DNA of 64,000 bases, taken from positions 192,282 through 256,281 of the forward strand of contig JAENZE010000004.1 of the NCBI GenBank assembly GCA_016841425.1. Direction: 5' to 3'. Each line of letters opens with the position of its first letter. Position 1 is the first letter of the stretch. The notes below the pieces were generated by a model. It did no database searches, was not told the DNA's origin, and saw only the letters and a program-made list of their open reading frames with translations. Position numbers and translations under genes: made by a program. The DNA is from Syntrophomonas sp. Its GTDB lineage: Bacteria; Bacillota; Syntrophomonadia; Syntrophomonadales; Syntrophomonadaceae. Of this stretch, positions 62,422 to 64,000 are shown piece by piece.

Positions 62422-63776
62422 TTAATCTGGTAGAATATACAATGGCAGATTTGGAGTATTATAATCGGATTATTGAGGAAGCTGCTGATAAATTCGGGCT
62501 TGATTGTTATCCCCAGGAATTTGAAATATGCAATTATGAGGACATGCTTAGTTATGAGGCCTATTCAGGCATGCCTTCACGTTACCCGCACTGGAGCTTT
62601 GGCAAGGCATGGGAAAGAAAAAAGACTTTTTATAGGTACAATTTGATCGGTTTGCCCTATGAAATGGTGATCAATTCCAATCCCTGTCTGGCCTATCTAA
62701 TGAAAGAAAACACACTGGCATTGCAGATTCTGACTATAGCGCATGTTTATGGACATAATGATTTTTTTAAAAATAACCGCTTATTTAGAGATGGAACACG
62801 AGCTGAATATGCTGCGGAGATGTTTAAATCTCATGCCAACCGAATAAGTGATTATATAGCTGACCCCAGTATCGGTTATGAAAGGGTAGAGCGAATTCTT
62901 GATGCTGCCCACGCTTTGCGTTTTCAAGTCTATCGTATCACCACGGAAAAACATCTATCCCCGGATGAATCGAAAAAGATTCTTATGGATAGGTACTATC
63001 AGTCAGAGCAAAATAAAAATCCAGAAATTAAGAATAAGAAAAACGAGGGAGCACCCGATTGGGATAGAGTCCCACTGGAACCAGAGGAGGATATTCTGCT
63101 TTTCTTGATGCGATATGCCCGTTTAGCTGAGTGGGAGAAAGATATCATAAACATTGTCCGCTCAGAGGTACAATATTTTATCCCGCAAATGGAAACCAAG
63201 ATAATGAATGAGGGATGGGCCAGTTTTTGGCACTATAAAATTTTAAATCATTTAAATTTACCCCAGTCCATGCATCTCGAGTTTATAAAGAGACATAATC
63301 AGGTTATTGCTTCTCATCCGGGAACCCTTAATCCGTATCACCTGGGTTTTAAGTTGTTCTGCAAACTGGAGAGCGAATCAGAAGATAGCCGACAGATATT
63401 CGATATTAGAGAACAGGAAAGGGATGTTTCGTTCCTCCGCCGCTATCTAGACGAAGATCTTTGCCGGGAATTAAATCTATTTGAATTCGAGAAAGATAAT
63501 GATGATTATGTTGTAAGTGAGATTTCTGATGAAACAGGATGGAAAAAAGTACGGGATACGCTGATCATGAGTGTGGGCATGAATGGTATACCCATGATTA
63601 GAGTAAAGGAAATAGGTCCAGAAAACGATTTGATTTTGGACCATGAGTGGGATGGTCGTGAATTATTAGAGGACTACGCACATCAGACCCTTAAATATAT
63701 CGCACGCCTATGGGGTCATAAAGTAAGACTTCGTATCCACGGAGCTTTAAAAATACTGGTATCTGATGGGGAATGA
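62418..63776 (+). CDS. spoVR: SpoVR-family protein
   Basis: The 452-residue protein matches SpoVR, needed for spore cortex formation in Bacillus. Characteristic segments are YPHWSFGKAWERKKTFY, ILTIAHVYGHNDFFKNN, MNEGWASFWHY and HPGTLNPYHLGFKLF. The GTG overlaps the yhbH stop (GTGA); AAGGA lies directly before it. An internal ATG at 62442 is possible. It completes the prkA-yhbH-spoVR cluster. Confidence 0.93.
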   Translation: MINLVEYTMADLEYYNRIIEEAADKFGLDCYPQEFEICNYEDMLSYEAYSGMPSRYPHWSFGKAWERKKTFYRYNLIGLPYEMVINSNPCLAYLMKENTLALQILTIAHVYGHNDFFKNNRLFRDGTRAEYAAEMFKSHANRISDYIADPSIGYERVERILDAAHALRFQVYRITTEKHLSPDESKKILMDRYYQSEQNKNPEIKNKKNEGAPDWDRVPLEPEEDILLFLMRYARLAEWEKDIINIVRSEVQYFIPQMETKIMNEGWASFWHYKILNHLNLPQSMHLEFIKRHNQVIASHPGTLNPYHLGFKLFCKLESESEDSRQIFDIREQERDVSFLRRYLDEDLCRELNLFEFEKDNDDYVVSEISDETGWKKVRDTLIMSVGMNGIPMIRVKEIGPENDLILDHEWDGRELLEDYAHQTLKYIARLWGHKVRLRIHGALKILVSDGE

Positions 63777-63793
63777 TCCAGTGGGTGACACGG

Positions 63794-63952
63794 GGACGGT
63801 CCTTTTGTCACCTGTTACCCCTAATTTGATTTTATCAACCTCTTACGGAATATTTAGGTGTAAAATGGTAAATGAGGTAATTATTATAACAATATTACTT
63901 GGCGGAGTATAAAGTGCAGCTTAGTCAATGAGAGGTGACAAAAGGACCGTCC
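63794..63952. repeat. MITE/REPIN-like element with perfect 20-bp inverted repeats
   Basis: GGACGGTCCTTTTGTCACCT at 63794-63813 has its exact complement at 63933-63952, 119 bases apart. The AT-rich middle has no gene. The ACCGTCC core is shared with the tandem repeats at 35817. The element is typical of RAYT-linked REPINs in Firmicutes, but no transposase is in view. Confidence 0.75.
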
Positions 63953-64000
63953 GAGACCACTGAAAAAGTCCCAAAACTTCGCCAGGGTATGTATAAATAT

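Overview
The window reads as a chromosomal segment of a spore-forming, syntrophic butyrate-oxidising Firmicute, most likely Syntrophomonas or a close relative. This is inferred from a butyrate beta-oxidation gene set, a PrkA-YhbH-SpoVR cluster, CotF- and GerMN-type spore proteins, strong Gram-positive Shine-Dalgarno sequences and sigma-54 promoters. No tRNA, rRNA or CRISPR array was recognised.

Positions 1 to about 16933 are one end of a Mu-like transposable prophage, lying in reverse. From right to left it carries the left terminus with repeated transposase-site candidates, a repressor, a divergent early promoter with operator palindromes, a Ner-like protein, an early block of small genes, MuA- and MuB-type transposition proteins, GemA and Mor-type genes, a terminator, a lysis block, and the first packaging genes (gp27-, gp28- and gp29-like). 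The rest lies beyond the left edge. A candidate type I hammerhead ribozyme sits between two early genes at 13806-13866. The prophage terminus falls inside an LhgO-like FAD oxidoreductase gene, so only the 3' part of that gene (16934-17775) remains here.

Positions 17 to 23 kb hold assorted host genes: a beta-propeller lactonase-like protein, a YgjP-like metallopeptidase, a DMT transporter and a methyltransferase.

Positions 23 to 34.6 kb are the metabolic core. A large regulator joins ferredoxin clusters, an [FeFe]-hydrogenase-like H-cluster domain, another Fe-S domain, PAS, a sigma-54 AAA+ domain and a Fis-type HTH. Downstream lie crotonase, 3-hydroxybutyryl-CoA dehydrogenase, thiolase, a 610-residue acyl-CoA dehydrogenase and a butyrate/acetate-type CoA-transferase. 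Two sigma-54 promoters, each with copies of a shared 14-bp upstream motif, precede two paralogous genes of unknown function on either side of the pathway genes. This suggests a circuit in which redox or hydrogen status controls syntrophic metabolism; that link is inference.

Positions 34.6 to 58 kb are a mixed accessory stretch. It holds an AhpD-like protein, acetyltransferase, a PadR-DUF4180 fusion with a perfect operator, an ECF sigma/signal peptidase operon, a GH18-like secreted protein, two ABC exporter systems (one under a YtrA-type GntR regulator), two methyltransferases and a sensor kinase broken by one in-frame stop. Several decayed remnants lie between them. The right end (58 to 64 kb) is sporulation-related and finishes with a MITE/REPIN-like inverted-repeat element.
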